In this document: piece by piece, positions 48,503 to 57,674 of the stretch
Position numbering within the stretch: position 1 is the first letter of the stretch
Layout of the letters: each line of letters starts with the position of its first letter
Origin: an uncultured Lachnospiraceae bacterium
Lineage (GTDB): Bacteria; Bacillota; Clostridia; Lachnospirales; Lachnospiraceae
DNA length: 57,674 nt
Assembly (NCBI GenBank): GCA_902786205.1
Contig: CADABQ010000014.1
Coordinates: forward strand, 6,332 to 64,005
Direction: 5' to 3'
Program-made: the position numbers and the translations under genes
The notes under the pieces: generated by a model
What the model saw: only the letters and a program-made list of their open reading frames with translations
Database searches by the model: none
Told to the model about the DNA's origin: nothing

Positions 48503-48835
48503 GATTTTGCAAACTCCCTTTTTGAACTATTTGAATATTTTTCTTATAGTAAAACATATAAATCGTTCTTTTTCATGTCAATTCATTGTTGTTTTTGTCA
48601 TTTTTAGTCAAAATTAATCTGACAAAACATGACATATACTTAAATTTTACCATTGAAATATAAACTTTACAAGAAAAAACGGTATTTTATAGGTATGCAA
48701 AAGTATTTTCTCAAGAAAATGGCAGTGATTTATATTCCTGTTGCACATTATACTTGCATTCGCTAAAATAATATTGATGAAACGTAGTACAAATAGGTAT
48801 TTTTTAATTTTTTATCGTTATATGGGAGGGACATC
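48503..48835. other. Divergent promoter region between the C39 peptidase and M18 aminopeptidase genes
   Basis: Minus-strand promoter: TTGACA (48576-48581) and TATGTT (48553-48558), 17 bp apart, for the C39 peptidase. Plus-strand promoter: TTGCAC (48741-48746) and TAAAAT (48764-48769), 17 bp apart, for the aminopeptidase. Nothing else is recognised. Confidence 0.6.
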
Positions 48836-50152
48836 ATGAACACAACAATGAATAATGAAACAACAAATACATTTTTAGATTTTATAAGTAAAGCAACTTC
48901 GCCATATCATGTTGTTCAGACAACAAAAAACAAATTGCAAAAGGCCGGTTTTGAAGAACTCAATTTTGGTGAGAATTGGAAATTAGAAGCTGGAAAATCT
49001 TATGTTACGGATTTATTTGGTACATCACTCTTCGCTTTTCGACTACCAAAAAACATAACAGAGAAAAGTAGCTTTCGAATCTGTGTATCACATACAGACC
49101 ATCCAGGCTTTCGTATCAAACCCAACCCTGATTTAAAAGAAAGGGGATATTGGAAGTTAAATGTAGAAACTTATGGTGGTGCCATTTTGAATACCTGGAT
49201 GGATCGGCCTTTGTCTTTAGCAGGTAAAGTCACATTAAAAAATTCGGATTCTATTTTTAATCCAAATACAAAACTTGTGGACTTTGAAAGACCTATTTTG
49301 ACCATTCCAAATTTAGCAATCCATATGAATCGATCCATTAACAAGGGGGTAGAACTAAATAAGCAAATTGATATGATGCCACTTTTTTCTATGACAACTA
49401 CTCATGATGATAAAAATATACCTGATTTTTTAGATATTTTATCAAACGAAATCAAAGAACCGAAAGATCATATTTTAGATTATGATTTAAGTGTTTATAA
49501 TTGCGAAAAGGGTTGCCTTTTAGGAGCCCAAAAAGAATTCTACTCCAGTCCGCGTTTAGATAATCTTACTTCTGTTTACGCATCATTAAATGCAATTGCA
49601 ACCATAGACAATCATAAAAAGGACATTATGTTATGTGGATTTTTGGATAATGAAGAGATTGGAAGTCGTACAAAACAAGGTGCTGATTCTTTAAGCATGC
49701 ACACTCTTTTAAAAAAGATTTATACTTCCTTTTTCTCTTCTGACAAGGGTTTTGACAATACCTTACATAAGAGCTTCATGATTTCTGCGGATGTAGCACA
49801 TGCTCTACATCCAAATCATCCAGAAAAAAATGACATTACAAACTTCTCAAAATTAAACGAGGGTATTGTAATAAAATGGAACAGCAATCAACGTTACGCT
49901 ACAGATACAGAAGCGATTGGTATTATACAACAAATTTGCGAAACATATGCAATACCATATCAAAAGTTCGCAAATCGCTCTGATATTCCAGGTGGTGGTA
50001 CATTAGGAAGTATTACATCTGCTTGGTTACCAATGAAAACTGTAGATATCGGTATTCCTCTTCTAGCCATGCATTCTGCCAGAGAAGCCGGTGGTGTTCA
50101 AGATGAATCCGCATTAACCAAATTATTACATGCCTATTTTAGTTGTGAATAA
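48836..50152 (+). CDS. M18-family aminopeptidase
   Basis: The 438-aa zinc metallopeptidase has the M18 motifs SHTDHPGFRIKP (first metal His/Asp), the SPRLDNLTSVYAS region, DNEEIGSRTKQGADS (catalytic Glu pair) and MHSAREAGGVQD (last metal His). There is no signal peptide, so it acts in the cytoplasm, removing N-terminal (often acidic) residues from peptides. GGGAGGG precedes ATG 48836. Single gene between its own promoter and a terminator. Confidence 0.9.
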   Translation: MNTTMNNETTNTFLDFISKATSPYHVVQTTKNKLQKAGFEELNFGENWKLEAGKSYVTDLFGTSLFAFRLPKNITEKSSFRICVSHTDHPGFRIKPNPDLKERGYWKLNVETYGGAILNTWMDRPLSLAGKVTLKNSDSIFNPNTKLVDFERPILTIPNLAIHMNRSINKGVELNKQIDMMPLFSMTTTHDDKNIPDFLDILSNEIKEPKDHILDYDLSVYNCEKGCLLGAQKEFYSSPRLDNLTSVYASLNAIATIDNHKKDIMLCGFLDNEEIGSRTKQGADSLSMHTLLKKIYTSFFSSDKGFDNTLHKSFMISADVAHALHPNHPEKNDITNFSKLNEGIVIKWNSNQRYATDTEAIGIIQQICETYAIPYQKFANRSDIPGGGTLGSITSAWLPMKTVDIGIPLLAMHSAREAGGVQDESALTKLLHAYFSCE

Positions 50153-50159
50153 TCTTATA

Positions 50160-50195
50160 AAAGCAGGTAAAGTGATTCTAAACTTTACCTGCTTT
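50160..50195. terminator. Bidirectional terminator
   Basis: AAAGCAGGTAAAGT (50160-50173) pairs with ACTTTACCTGCTTT (50182-50195) perfectly. It lies between the convergent M18 aminopeptidase and DUF1266 genes. Confidence 0.85.
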
Positions 50196-50210
50196 CTAAT
50201 GATAATTCTT

Positions 50211-51278
50211 TTAATTGTTTTGTTTATTTTCTCGCAGAACAAAATCTCCCATTTCATTTCGTATATATACGCTTCCAACTGGTGCATCTAAGATTGGAAG
50301 AAGTGTTTCATCATAATTTACAATGTGATTTAAGGTAAAAATACCAATATTATTTGCATCACCCAAATACTCCACTGTTTCGTCACCTGCCATAAACTTC
50401 CAGCCTGAATCTGGATATTCTGGATTTGGAAGTTGCTTTTCCGCATATTGGATTGGCTGCCCATCCATACTAATGCGATCTGTTACATAACAACCTAATT
50501 TTGTACTTGCAAGCTCCTTTTCTGGTTTAAAACCATTAAAATAATTTTTTGGTTTATACCATGCATATTTTGCCCAAATATCATTATGTTCAGAAAAAAA
50601 CAATTGCTCTAATGCATCTAGAATAGTCTTGCACATATTTTTAACTTCTTCTTCATTTCCTGTATTTTCATATATAAAATAGCAACCTCCACATACATAA
50701 CTTAATGCAAAGTCTGTCCAGTCATTATATGTTTTTAAAGCCATTGAACTAAAATCAGCAATAATTTCACCCGCAAGTCTTTCATCTATGTATCCACACA
50801 AATAAGCTTCGCGTGCAATTTGAATGCTTTCTGCAACATCCCAGGCTATAAATCCCTTTGATCCCACAATTTCTTCAAAGTAATGTGCAAATGTCATTAA
50901 TTCTTCAAAACGCTTTCTATTTTCTTCTTTTAATTCGTCAATATTGAAAGTTGGTTGATTATTCCAGTTACTCCAAAAATCAAAATATCTTCGACCACAA
51001 CCATAATGTCTAACTTTCGCAAGGTATTCTACAACGCTTTGTCTGTCTTTTCCTCCTCTGGTTTTATGCTCCAGGTGTTCTTTTAATTTTTCCATATTGG
51101 GATTATCTGTTGGAGCAAGCCCTACTGGTTTTGTTTTTGATAAAATAGAATGTACTGCTGTTAGGCAAATACTAAAATCACCTCTGTTTAATAGTTTTTT
51201 TTCACCAAATTGTGCAAACTCAAATCTTGACTGCAAAACCTTAATATCACGAACTACTTCATCCATTATAACACTCAT
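50211..51278 (-). CDS. DUF1266-domain protein
   Basis: 355 aa, soluble, no signal peptide. The C-terminal half matches DUF1266: IAWDVAESIQIAREAYLCGYIDERLA, then YNDWTDFALSYVCGGCYF. Proteins with this domain (for example E. coli YbeU/YbeR) have no settled function. ATG 51278 has AGGAG upstream. It is monocistronic, with no informative neighbour. Confidence 0.7.
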   Translation of the reverse strand: MSVIMDEVVRDIKVLQSRFEFAQFGEKKLLNRGDFSICLTAVHSILSKTKPVGLAPTDNPNMEKLKEHLEHKTRGGKDRQSVVEYLAKVRHYGCGRRYFDFWSNWNNQPTFNIDELKEENRKRFEELMTFAHYFEEIVGSKGFIAWDVAESIQIAREAYLCGYIDERLAGEIIADFSSMALKTYNDWTDFALSYVCGGCYFIYENTGNEEEVKNMCKTILDALEQLFFSEHNDIWAKYAWYKPKNYFNGFKPEKELASTKLGCYVTDRISMDGQPIQYAEKQLPNPEYPDSGWKFMAGDETVEYLGDANNIGIFTLNHIVNYDETLLPILDAPVGSVYIRNEMGDFVLRENKQNN

Positions 51279-51438
51279 TCTTCTTTCTCCTTTTTATACA
51301 TTCTTACACCTTAAAAGGTGAGCCTTCTCTACTTTAATTATACCTTCTTTGATTTTCTCTTGCAACATAATCCTTATTTTTTTGGAATTATTCAGTAACG
51401 GTTCAGTTGGGCAGAAATAGTAGTTTTCTCTATTTTTG

Positions 51439-52695
51439 TTAAGAACAAAAGTACCATAGCAGGCTTTTATAAATAGAAAAAAAACTATTTTTTTGAATCG
51501 CCTCATTTGTATAAATATTTTTTTTCATACAAATATTTCCGTCCAAAAAATAATATACTTGACCAATCGTTGCACCCTTTTTTACAGGAGCATTTAAATA
51601 TTCGGGTATAATAGAAAGAATTTTCTGCGTTTCTTTCCCGTCCAATAACATTTTTCTTTTATATGTAGTGCTGGCAATGGAAACCTTTTCTTTTTCACCA
51701 AAACGAACGGAAACTGGAGTAAGAGAAAATTTACAATCAAAAACAGTATCTACTTTGTAGTTATTGCAACCATAATCCATGAGTACCTTGGTATCCGCCC
51801 ATTTATAACTTTTATTAGGGGGCCATCCTGCTGCCAGAACAGCAGACACAAGTGTGCGGTCATTCCTTTTTACTGCACCTACAAAACAATATCCCGCATT
51901 TCCTGTAAAACCAGTTTTTATTCCTATTGCTCCCGCATACATAGATAAAAATAAATCTTTATTATGAACACTACAATTTCTTCCTTTGCTTAATTCTGAA
52001 AAAGAATGCTGTGCTGTATTAATAATTTTCATAAATGTATCGTTTTTTCTTGCATAAGCACCCATTTTGCATAAATCTTCTGCACTAGAATAATGTTCTG
52101 TTGCATCTAATCCATTCGGTGTGACAAAATGTGTATTATAACAATGCAATTCCTTTGCCTTTTGATTCATCAATGCAGCAAAACCTTCAACACTTTTTCC
52201 AACATGTTCTGCCAAAGCTACCGCTACATCATTGTAACTTTCCAACATAAGAGCATAAAGCAAATCCTTTACATAATATTTTTCCCCTATGGAAACATTT
52301 AATCTTACCTTAGGCTGTTTTGCAGCATTCGAAGAAATTGCTACAATATCATCTAATTTGGCATGTTCTAATACAACTAAACAAGTCATGATTTTGGTAG
52401 TACTTGCCATGGGAAGTCTTTTTTGTCCATTTTTTTGATATAAAATACGCCCATTATCTGCATCCATAAGTGCAGCGGAACGGGCGTATAGTTGTATCTC
52501 TTTTTCTGTCTTCTTTTTTCCTTGTTTTTCATATAACGGAACTACTTTGTAAACCATTTTCTGCTTGCTGTTTTGTTTTACTTTACACATATTGGTTAAT
52601 GTGTTGCTTTGGCACATATTTCTTACTGTATTTACCATAAGCAACATAAGCAATCCTAGTAAAATGTATTTTGCCCAGTAATTTAGTTTTTTCAT
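51439..52695 (-). CDS. D-alanyl-D-alanine carboxypeptidase (S11 family)
   Basis: The 418-aa protein has an N-terminal membrane/signal segment (about 9-24) and the penicillin-binding motifs of S11 enzymes: SxxK (STTK, Ser98/Lys101), SxN (ESYNDVAVALAEH) and KTG (GIKTGFTGNAGYCF). A C-terminal PBP5-type beta domain follows. It trims the terminal D-Ala of peptidoglycan stem peptides outside the membrane. DacF-like sporulation forms share this layout. ATG 52695 has AAAGG upstream. Confidence 0.88.
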   Translation of the reverse strand: MKKLNYWAKYILLGLLMLLMVNTVRNMCQSNTLTNMCKVKQNSKQKMVYKVVPLYEKQGKKKTEKEIQLYARSAALMDADNGRILYQKNGQKRLPMASTTKIMTCLVVLEHAKLDDIVAISSNAAKQPKVRLNVSIGEKYYVKDLLYALMLESYNDVAVALAEHVGKSVEGFAALMNQKAKELHCYNTHFVTPNGLDATEHYSSAEDLCKMGAYARKNDTFMKIINTAQHSFSELSKGRNCSVHNKDLFLSMYAGAIGIKTGFTGNAGYCFVGAVKRNDRTLVSAVLAAGWPPNKSYKWADTKVLMDYGCNNYKVDTVFDCKFSLTPVSVRFGEKEKVSIASTTYKRKMLLDGKETQKILSIIPEYLNAPVKKGATIGQVYYFLDGNICMKKNIYTNEAIQKNSFFSIYKSLLWYFCS

Positions 52696-52755
52696 AAAAG
52701 ATACCTTTTCTGCTTTTTATTAATATATATATACAGAAGTCTATTTTTTATGAGT

Positions 52756-53337
52756 TTATTTGGATGTCTTTTCGGTTTTCACTTTTTCTGTTTTACCTTC
52801 CTTAAGCGAGGAACTAAAAATGATATAATAATAAATTCCCGGTTTTGTAAAAAGTCCATCCTTCGTATTCACCAGATATTCTACAACTTGGATTTGTTTT
52901 CTCGATAAGTCATCACTATACTTTATTTCATGAATATCTGCAAAAGAAATCACCTTTTTATTTAACAATGCATCTATGTATTTGATTTTAATATTTTCGT
53001 TTCCTAACATATCGTTATTGATAATTTCTTTTAAGTTTTTCTCTAATAAATTATCTAATTTAGCATCTTCCGTCTGCATATATACATCAGATAAGTTCAT
53101 GGTGCTACGTAATATAATTTTACGGTTGGAACACTCTGTTCCATGGAAAAAGTTAAATTCTTTAAAAAAAATACTTATACTTATTATTGCTAAAAAAGTA
53201 GTTATAATACCTATTATTTTCCAAGTAAAAGGAAGCATTTTATGCTTATATTTTCGTTTCCTATTATCAATAGCAATCAACACACCAGTAAAAATAAGAA
53301 AAAAGAGACCAATTACCAATAATATATAAATAGACAT
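52756..53337 (-). CDS. Membrane protein of unknown function
   Basis: The 193-aa protein has two N-terminal transmembrane segments (about 3-22 and 39-60) separated by a basic loop (DNRKRKYKHK), so both ends are predicted on the same side. A hydrophilic domain of about 130 residues follows. I recognise no family. ATG 53337 has GAGGAG 8 nt upstream. It lies between two peptidoglycan genes in the same direction (class A PBP and carboxypeptidase), so a cell-envelope role is possible but unproven. Confidence 0.6.
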   Translation of the reverse strand: MSIYILLVIGLFFLIFTGVLIAIDNRKRKYKHKMLPFTWKIIGIITTFLAIISISIFFKEFNFFHGTECSNRKIILRSTMNLSDVYMQTEDAKLDNLLEKNLKEIINNDMLGNENIKIKYIDALLNKKVISFADIHEIKYSDDLSRKQIQVVEYLVNTKDGLFTKPGIYYYIIFSSSLKEGKTEKVKTEKTSK

Positions 53338-53359
53338 TTCTATTTTCTCCTCTCAAATT

Positions 53360-53390
53360 GTAACAGTTCTGCTTGGCTGTGAACTGTTAC
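53360..53390 (-). repeat. Perfect 10-bp inverted repeat between the PBP gene and the unknown membrane protein gene
   Basis: GTAACAGTTC (53360-53369) and GAACTGTTAC (53381-53390) with an 11-nt loop. No U-run follows on the minus strand, so attenuation or processing is as likely as termination. Confidence 0.55.
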
Positions 53391-53404
53391 CTTAAATTTT
53401 ATTT

Positions 53405-56400
53405 TTACCTTCTTTCTTCTGCAAGCCTTTTTTGATCCTTTTTCACGCGTTTTGCACGAGCTTTTGCTTCTGCCTGTTCCTGCTCTTCTTTTGCAACATG
53501 ATTTGCTTTGTTCTGTGCCGCAAGTTTATCAATTCGTTTCTTTTCAGAATTATATAAAGATAACAAATCGTCATACTCACTATAATCTACACACTGTGAA
53601 AGCAGTTTAGAGGCTTGTTCTAACATTGCATATGTATAATCCGTTACTTCATCTGTCGTTTCTTGAACAACTTTCAAGGCATTTTTAAATCTTGTTATTG
53701 CTAAATTCTTCTTTTTTTCAGCCTGTGCCTTCTTTGCTTGTTCTGCTGCTTTTTGCTTTTCCTGTGCTTTTTTTCTTGCCTGCTCAATTTCATATGCTGC
53801 CATTGTATCTTTCCAATTTTTTAAATCATTTTGTAATTCACTATACTTATTGGCAACTCTTGTACTCATTGCAATTTGCACATCTTCGTTCATTACACTG
53901 AAAACTGCAACCATAGCTTTCTGGTATATATCCTCAATTTTATAGCAATCCTCTACTTTAGTAATATTAAAGTTTTCAAATGTTGTTACAATTTTTTCAG
54001 CTCTTTTTTCAGCCTGTTTTTCCTCTTTTTTCTGTTCTAATAAAGAACGTTTATTTTCACCATATTCAGAAAAATAATCTTGTTTTCCTGTGTTTACATT
54101 GGTTGGCATGCCGTCATTTCCAATATATTTTTTTCTAACGGTATCTGGTTTCATGAAATCTTCTTTTTTCATACCTTTATGAAGCTCATTCATATAACTT
54201 TGCCAGATTTTTCCTGAATAAGTTGCACCATACATTCCAGAAATCGACTTATTATCATCTCGTCCAACCCAAACAGCTGTAGTATAATGTGTTGTATATC
54301 CACAAAACCATCCATCTTTGCTACTATTTGTTGTTCCCGTCTTTCCAGCCGAAATTTGATTTGTCAATGCACAATTATGTCCCGTTCCATATGGCAATTC
54401 CATCGTACCTTTTAAACAGTTTGTCACTAGCCACGCAGTATCTTCTAAATAAACTTGATGAGATGTCTTTGTATCTGTATAAATCAATCCTTCCCCTTGT
54501 TGAACAATTTTTCGAATACAAGTTCTCTCAATGTATGTTCCGCCAGATGCCAATGTACTGTATCCTTTTGCCATATCTACTACTCGTACTCCATTTGTAA
54601 AACCCCCCAGTGCAATTGCCAGATTATTATTATCCACATAACTAATAGAATTGAATTGTAAGTTATCTAAATATGCCAAACCTGTGTCAACACCTATTCC
54701 GTATAAGGTCTGATAAGCAATTGTATTAATAGAACGTGCAATGGCCTCACGCATACTAATTTTTCCTCTATATGTGCCACCAGAGTTTTTCGGACCATTG
54801 GTAATTGGATGATCTGACATAATTTTAGACGGAAAATACTCACCAGTTTCAAATGCTGGTGCATAATCTAACAATGGTTTAATCGTACTTCCAGGTTGTC
54901 GTTTTGCCAAATACGCACGGTTATATTGATCTTTTTTCCCCCGACCACCGACTATGGCTGTAACATATCCCGTTTCATTATCTACACAAACTGCAGCTCC
55001 TTGTACTGCATACCTACCATCAGATTGTTTTTCTGTATATCCGGACAAGGTACTATCCAGTGATTTTTGTAGAATTTTTTGTTGCTTATTATTTAGAGAT
55101 GTGTATATATCGTATCCGCCACTTCGGATCTTATCGGAAATTTCTCCATATTTTTCAGAATAACGTTCCCTGTAATTATCATAGCTTTTTTTATCCGGAA
55201 AAGAGTATTCAAATTCAAATCCTTCCTGTTCCATCATAGTAATTACAGCACTATAAATAGCATAGCTCACTTGATATGTCTCATTTACAGATTCTGTTCT
55301 CTTTTCAACAACAAGTAATTCGTCTTCTTTTGCCTCCTGTAATTCCTTCTTCTTTATAACACCATTTTTATACATTTTATTTAAAACGCTATTCCGCTTT
55401 TTAATTGCTAAATCATAATTTGCAACCGGATTGTATTTACTTGGACTATTTGACATTCCTACAATCATTGCCGCCTCTGAAATAGTTACATCGGCAGCAG
55501 ATTTTCCAAAGTAATATTGACATGCTGCTTCCACTCCGTAACACTGGTTTCCGTAAAAGTTTGAATTTACATAAAACTCCATAATTTGTGCTTTTGTAAA
55601 TTTCTTTTCCATATCTACAGCTAACAAAACCTCTGCACATTTTCGAACATATGTCTGTTCAGCAGTAAGTAAGGTGTTTTTTACTACCTGCTGTGTGATT
55701 GTGCTACCACCCTGTGTAATTTCTCCACTATGTTTTACTAATGCCACCCCTGCTCTTGCAATTGCCGTTAAATCAACGCCAATATGCTCCTTATAATTTT
55801 TGTCCTCAACAGCAATATATCCCTCCTGTATATAACGGGATACATCGTTTATTCCTACATATTTATAATCTGCAGCAGTAATTTCTGCCAAAAGCTTTCC
55901 CTTATCATTATATACTCTTGTATTATTCAAATTAGAAAATGTTTGTGTAGATAAATTAGCAATTTTGTCGTATTCTGTTTGCCGGATATTGGTATAAAGT
56001 GTATGGTATTTAGAAAACAATATGCAACCCGTAATAATAGCAACAATTAGCAAAACGGTAAACATATGTAAGCAAAATTTTGCTGTACGATAAAATCCGG
56101 TCAAAAGACAGCGAATAATATTCCATATAATTGAAATTGCAGAAATTGCAATGTTTTTTTTGTTTGCTGCATCGTTATATTCTTTCTTTTGAGAATGCTT
56201 GTAAACACTACGTTGTGCATTTCTTTGTGTATTTTGTTTTTTATGCTTCGTATATGCTGTTGTTTTCTTATCTGGTTTCTGCTTTTGCTCTGGTTCTTTA
56301 TAAGATTCTTGTTCTATTGTCTTTTCTGGAGCTTGCTCATTCAAAATATCATCGTACTTCTCATCTAATATTGGAGATCTTGCTATCTCTTCGTCCTTTT

Positions 56401-56530
56401 TGTTTTGCATCACTTTCGGTTGTTCAGAACTTTCAGCCATTGAACTAGGGTCTCCTGGAATAACAGGAATATTGGCAAAATCATCCTGTTCAAAGTCTGT
56501 TCTATCTTCGTTTTCATTTTTAGAGTCCAA
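53405..56530 (-). CDS. Class A penicillin-binding protein (GT51 transglycosylase + transpeptidase)
   Basis: TTG 56530 (1041 aa) is preferred because GAGGGGAG lies 9 nt upstream; a TTG at 56566 lacks an RBS and overlaps mecA. A cytoplasmic N-terminus of about 150 residues, acidic then basic and Gln/Lys-rich, precedes one transmembrane helix (about 165-185). GT51 has EDKNYKEHIGVD and GGSTITQQVVKNTLL. The transpeptidase has SxxK in RQPGSTIKPLL and KTGTTNSSKDGWF. The last 200 residues form a Lys/Glu/Ala-rich coiled coil outside the membrane. It polymerises and cross-links peptidoglycan. At over 1000 aa it is longer than usual (about 720-900). Confidence 0.92.
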   Translation of the reverse strand: MDSKNENEDRTDFEQDDFANIPVIPGDPSSMAESSEQPKVMQNKKDEEIARSPILDEKYDDILNEQAPEKTIEQESYKEPEQKQKPDKKTTAYTKHKKQNTQRNAQRSVYKHSQKKEYNDAANKKNIAISAISIIWNIIRCLLTGFYRTAKFCLHMFTVLLIVAIITGCILFSKYHTLYTNIRQTEYDKIANLSTQTFSNLNNTRVYNDKGKLLAEITAADYKYVGINDVSRYIQEGYIAVEDKNYKEHIGVDLTAIARAGVALVKHSGEITQGGSTITQQVVKNTLLTAEQTYVRKCAEVLLAVDMEKKFTKAQIMEFYVNSNFYGNQCYGVEAACQYYFGKSAADVTISEAAMIVGMSNSPSKYNPVANYDLAIKKRNSVLNKMYKNGVIKKKELQEAKEDELLVVEKRTESVNETYQVSYAIYSAVITMMEQEGFEFEYSFPDKKSYDNYRERYSEKYGEISDKIRSGGYDIYTSLNNKQQKILQKSLDSTLSGYTEKQSDGRYAVQGAAVCVDNETGYVTAIVGGRGKKDQYNRAYLAKRQPGSTIKPLLDYAPAFETGEYFPSKIMSDHPITNGPKNSGGTYRGKISMREAIARSINTIAYQTLYGIGVDTGLAYLDNLQFNSISYVDNNNLAIALGGFTNGVRVVDMAKGYSTLASGGTYIERTCIRKIVQQGEGLIYTDTKTSHQVYLEDTAWLVTNCLKGTMELPYGTGHNCALTNQISAGKTGTTNSSKDGWFCGYTTHYTTAVWVGRDDNKSISGMYGATYSGKIWQSYMNELHKGMKKEDFMKPDTVRKKYIGNDGMPTNVNTGKQDYFSEYGENKRSLLEQKKEEKQAEKRAEKIVTTFENFNITKVEDCYKIEDIYQKAMVAVFSVMNEDVQIAMSTRVANKYSELQNDLKNWKDTMAAYEIEQARKKAQEKQKAAEQAKKAQAEKKKNLAITRFKNALKVVQETTDEVTDYTYAMLEQASKLLSQCVDYSEYDDLLSLYNSEKKRIDKLAAQNKANHVAKEEQEQAEAKARAKRVKKDQKRLAEERR

Positions 56531-56555
56531 ATCACTTCTCTCCCCTCGTATAGTT

Positions 56556-57254
56556 TTATAGCGCAAGCTCTCTTAAAACTTTAACGGCCCCCTTCTTTAT
56601 TATACATTTGTAATGCTCTTTACAAAATTGAATATATTTCTCCTCTTTTGCTACCAGTTCAGAAAATTCACTGGCACGATAACAATATTTTTCCAAATTT
56701 TTTACAGCTAAGCGACCTTTCTCAACAGCTAAAAAATATACATTTTCATCTACATTTTTGTACAATTGACTTTTAATAGAAACTTCGTTTGGAACAGTCA
56801 AACAAAATTGTTCTGCCATATCCAAACTCTTAAATTTGTAAACACGGAAAAATGTTTTTTTATTCTTCTTTTTTGTTTCTTTCTTTTTACTTTTTACCCC
56901 TTTTTCATTCTCCTCTTGACAAATATTTTCTATCACATCGTCTAGCGTATCTTCCTTTAATTCTTCTAATACAGATTTTATATTTCCAAGCATATTTTTT
57001 AATGACATATCACTTTTTTCAGAAAATGTAAGCGCCAATCTATTATCTGGCAACGGCATTACCTGCATCGCAACACTGTCGCTTGCGACCTCATATCCAA
57101 CCTCTTCCTGTGCTTGGCGAACAATATCTTCTAAAAAGCTTTTTGTTTTATCTTTATTTGTAAAAAAATCTTCAAATTCTAACCCGCGTTGTTCCATATC
57201 TTCCTCTGACAGGATACAACGCACTGTATTTTCATCTAATCTTTTAAATTGCAT
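56556..57254 (-). CDS. mecA: Adaptor protein MecA
   Basis: ATG 57254 (232 aa) is chosen since GGAGG is 9 nt upstream; the ATG at 57263 directly abuts it. The N-terminal domain (MQFKRLDENTVRCILSEEDMEQRGLEFEDFF) and C-terminal domain (FKSLDMAEQFC, VPNEVSIKSQLYKN, CKEHYKCIIKKGAVKVLREL) match MecA/YpbH. A lysine-rich linker (SKKKETKKKNKK) joins them. MecA brings substrates such as ComK to ClpC-ClpP for degradation, linking to competence and sporulation control. Confidence 0.9.
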   Translation of the reverse strand: MQFKRLDENTVRCILSEEDMEQRGLEFEDFFTNKDKTKSFLEDIVRQAQEEVGYEVASDSVAMQVMPLPDNRLALTFSEKSDMSLKNMLGNIKSVLEELKEDTLDDVIENICQEENEKGVKSKKKETKKKNKKTFFRVYKFKSLDMAEQFCLTVPNEVSIKSQLYKNVDENVYFLAVEKGRLAVKNLEKYCYRASEFSELVAKEEKYIQFCKEHYKCIIKKGAVKVLRELAL

Positions 57255-57307
57255 GTCTATCATCCTCCATTATCTAGCTCATTGTAAAAACAATAATCTA
57301 CTCTGTT

Positions 57308-57336
57308 ATTATAGTCATTATTTGCTATAGTAGCAA
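57308..57336 (-). promoter_or_regulatory. mecA promoter
   Basis: On the minus strand TTGCTA (57331-57336) and TATAAT (57308-57313) are exactly 17 bp apart, about 55 bp before the start codon. Confidence 0.7.
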
Positions 57337-57674
57337 GGAATAAAATAGATTTTTACGAATAAATATAAAAAGGAGTTACTGTTCACAAACATGTGAACAG
57401 CAACGGCTTTGGACAATGCTTTGTATGCAAAATTGCTCAAAACTGCACATGGTAGATTTTCATATGGTATTTTCGAATTGAAAATACTTACTTGTAAGCA
57501 GAATAAAGATTTTAACTTTTACCAAACATATGTTATACTATATTCGCAGTTATTAAACTATTTTTAGTAATTTATGTAGTGTCTGCTGAATAACAGAAAA
57601 TCCCTGTAATTACTGACTTTCAGCCAGTTTTGTGGTAAAATAAATGCAAGGTTTTTGTTCAAATCAAAACTTTT
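57337..57674. other. Intergenic DNA to the window edge, with a palindrome
   Basis: No gene is seen. A perfect 9-bp inverted repeat CTGTTCACA (57379-57387) / TGTGAACAG (57392-57400) could be an operator or small hairpin. The last 100 bp are AT-rich and may lead a gene beyond the edge. Confidence 0.45.

Noticed and set aside
51294..51506. Small minus-strand frame (70 aa) overlapping the end of the carboxypeptidase gene
   Set aside because: It overlaps the S11 peptidase 3' end in another frame, has no convincing RBS and no recognisable content.

Overview
The window comes from a low-GC, endospore-forming anaerobic Firmicute, most likely Clostridia of the Lachnospiraceae type. The evidence is AT-rich intergenic DNA, strong Shine-Dalgarno sites with frequent TTG/GTG starts, a LysM-GH18 spore-cortex enzyme, a group-B-like [FeFe] hydrogenase, a CIRCE-controlled hrcA-grpE-dnaK-dnaJ operon, a glmS ribozyme, and the Firmicute blocks ireB-ruvX-DUF1292 and trmR-trhP. 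Apart from a few plus-strand genes, almost everything is transcribed leftwards (minus strand).

Layout. Positions 1-4.4 kb are a decaying accessory region: a zinc-ribbon gene cut by the window edge, then the remnant of a Tn7-like transposon (a seven-copy terminal repeat array, a frameshifted tniQ and the C-terminal part of tnsC). The remnant is joined by a deletion to a truncated amino-acid ABC ATPase gene, next to a frameshifted substrate-binding/permease fusion gene. Positions 4.6-8.2 kb hold a spore-cortex hydrolase, a tyrosine recombinase, a small secreted protein and a GNAT acetyltransferase preceded by three evenly spaced operator-like palindromes. Positions 8.3-10.4 kb hold a redox operon: thioredoxin, a ferredoxin-thioredoxin-reductase-like protein and [FeFe] hydrogenase.

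Positions 10.4-27.9 kb are core information-processing genes: tRNA wobble-uridine modification (trhP, trmR), a shortened MltG-like protein, YlbF, RNase J, DUF1292, RuvX, IreB, the tRNA methylthiotransferase MtaB, an HPr-like protein without the PTS histidine, ThiI with its cysteine desulfurase, RsmE, PrmA, and the heat-shock operon. Positions 28.0-34.3 kb hold comEC, a two-component system, comEA and a small DMT transporter. Positions 34.5-40.5 kb hold arginine biosynthesis (argJ-argB-argD leftwards, argG rightwards with an ARG-box-like site on its promoter). A 163-bp foldback element flanked by CTTA repeats sits just before argJ.

Positions 40.6-57.7 kb hold ribozyme-controlled glmS, a prepilin-type peptidase, Maf, an AI-2E-family membrane protein, isocitrate dehydrogenase, a secreted C39-like cysteine peptidase, an M18 aminopeptidase, a DUF1266 protein, a D-Ala-D-Ala carboxypeptidase, a membrane protein of unknown function, a large class A penicillin-binding protein and a MecA adaptor.

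No tRNA, rRNA or CRISPR array was recognised. The least ordinary items are the transposon remnant, the 21-bp-period palindromes at 8159-8216, the foldback element at 37980-38142, a family of dispersed intergenic elements (13.2, 24.1 and 30.7 kb), the Crh-like HPr protein and the trx-FTR-hydrogenase operon.
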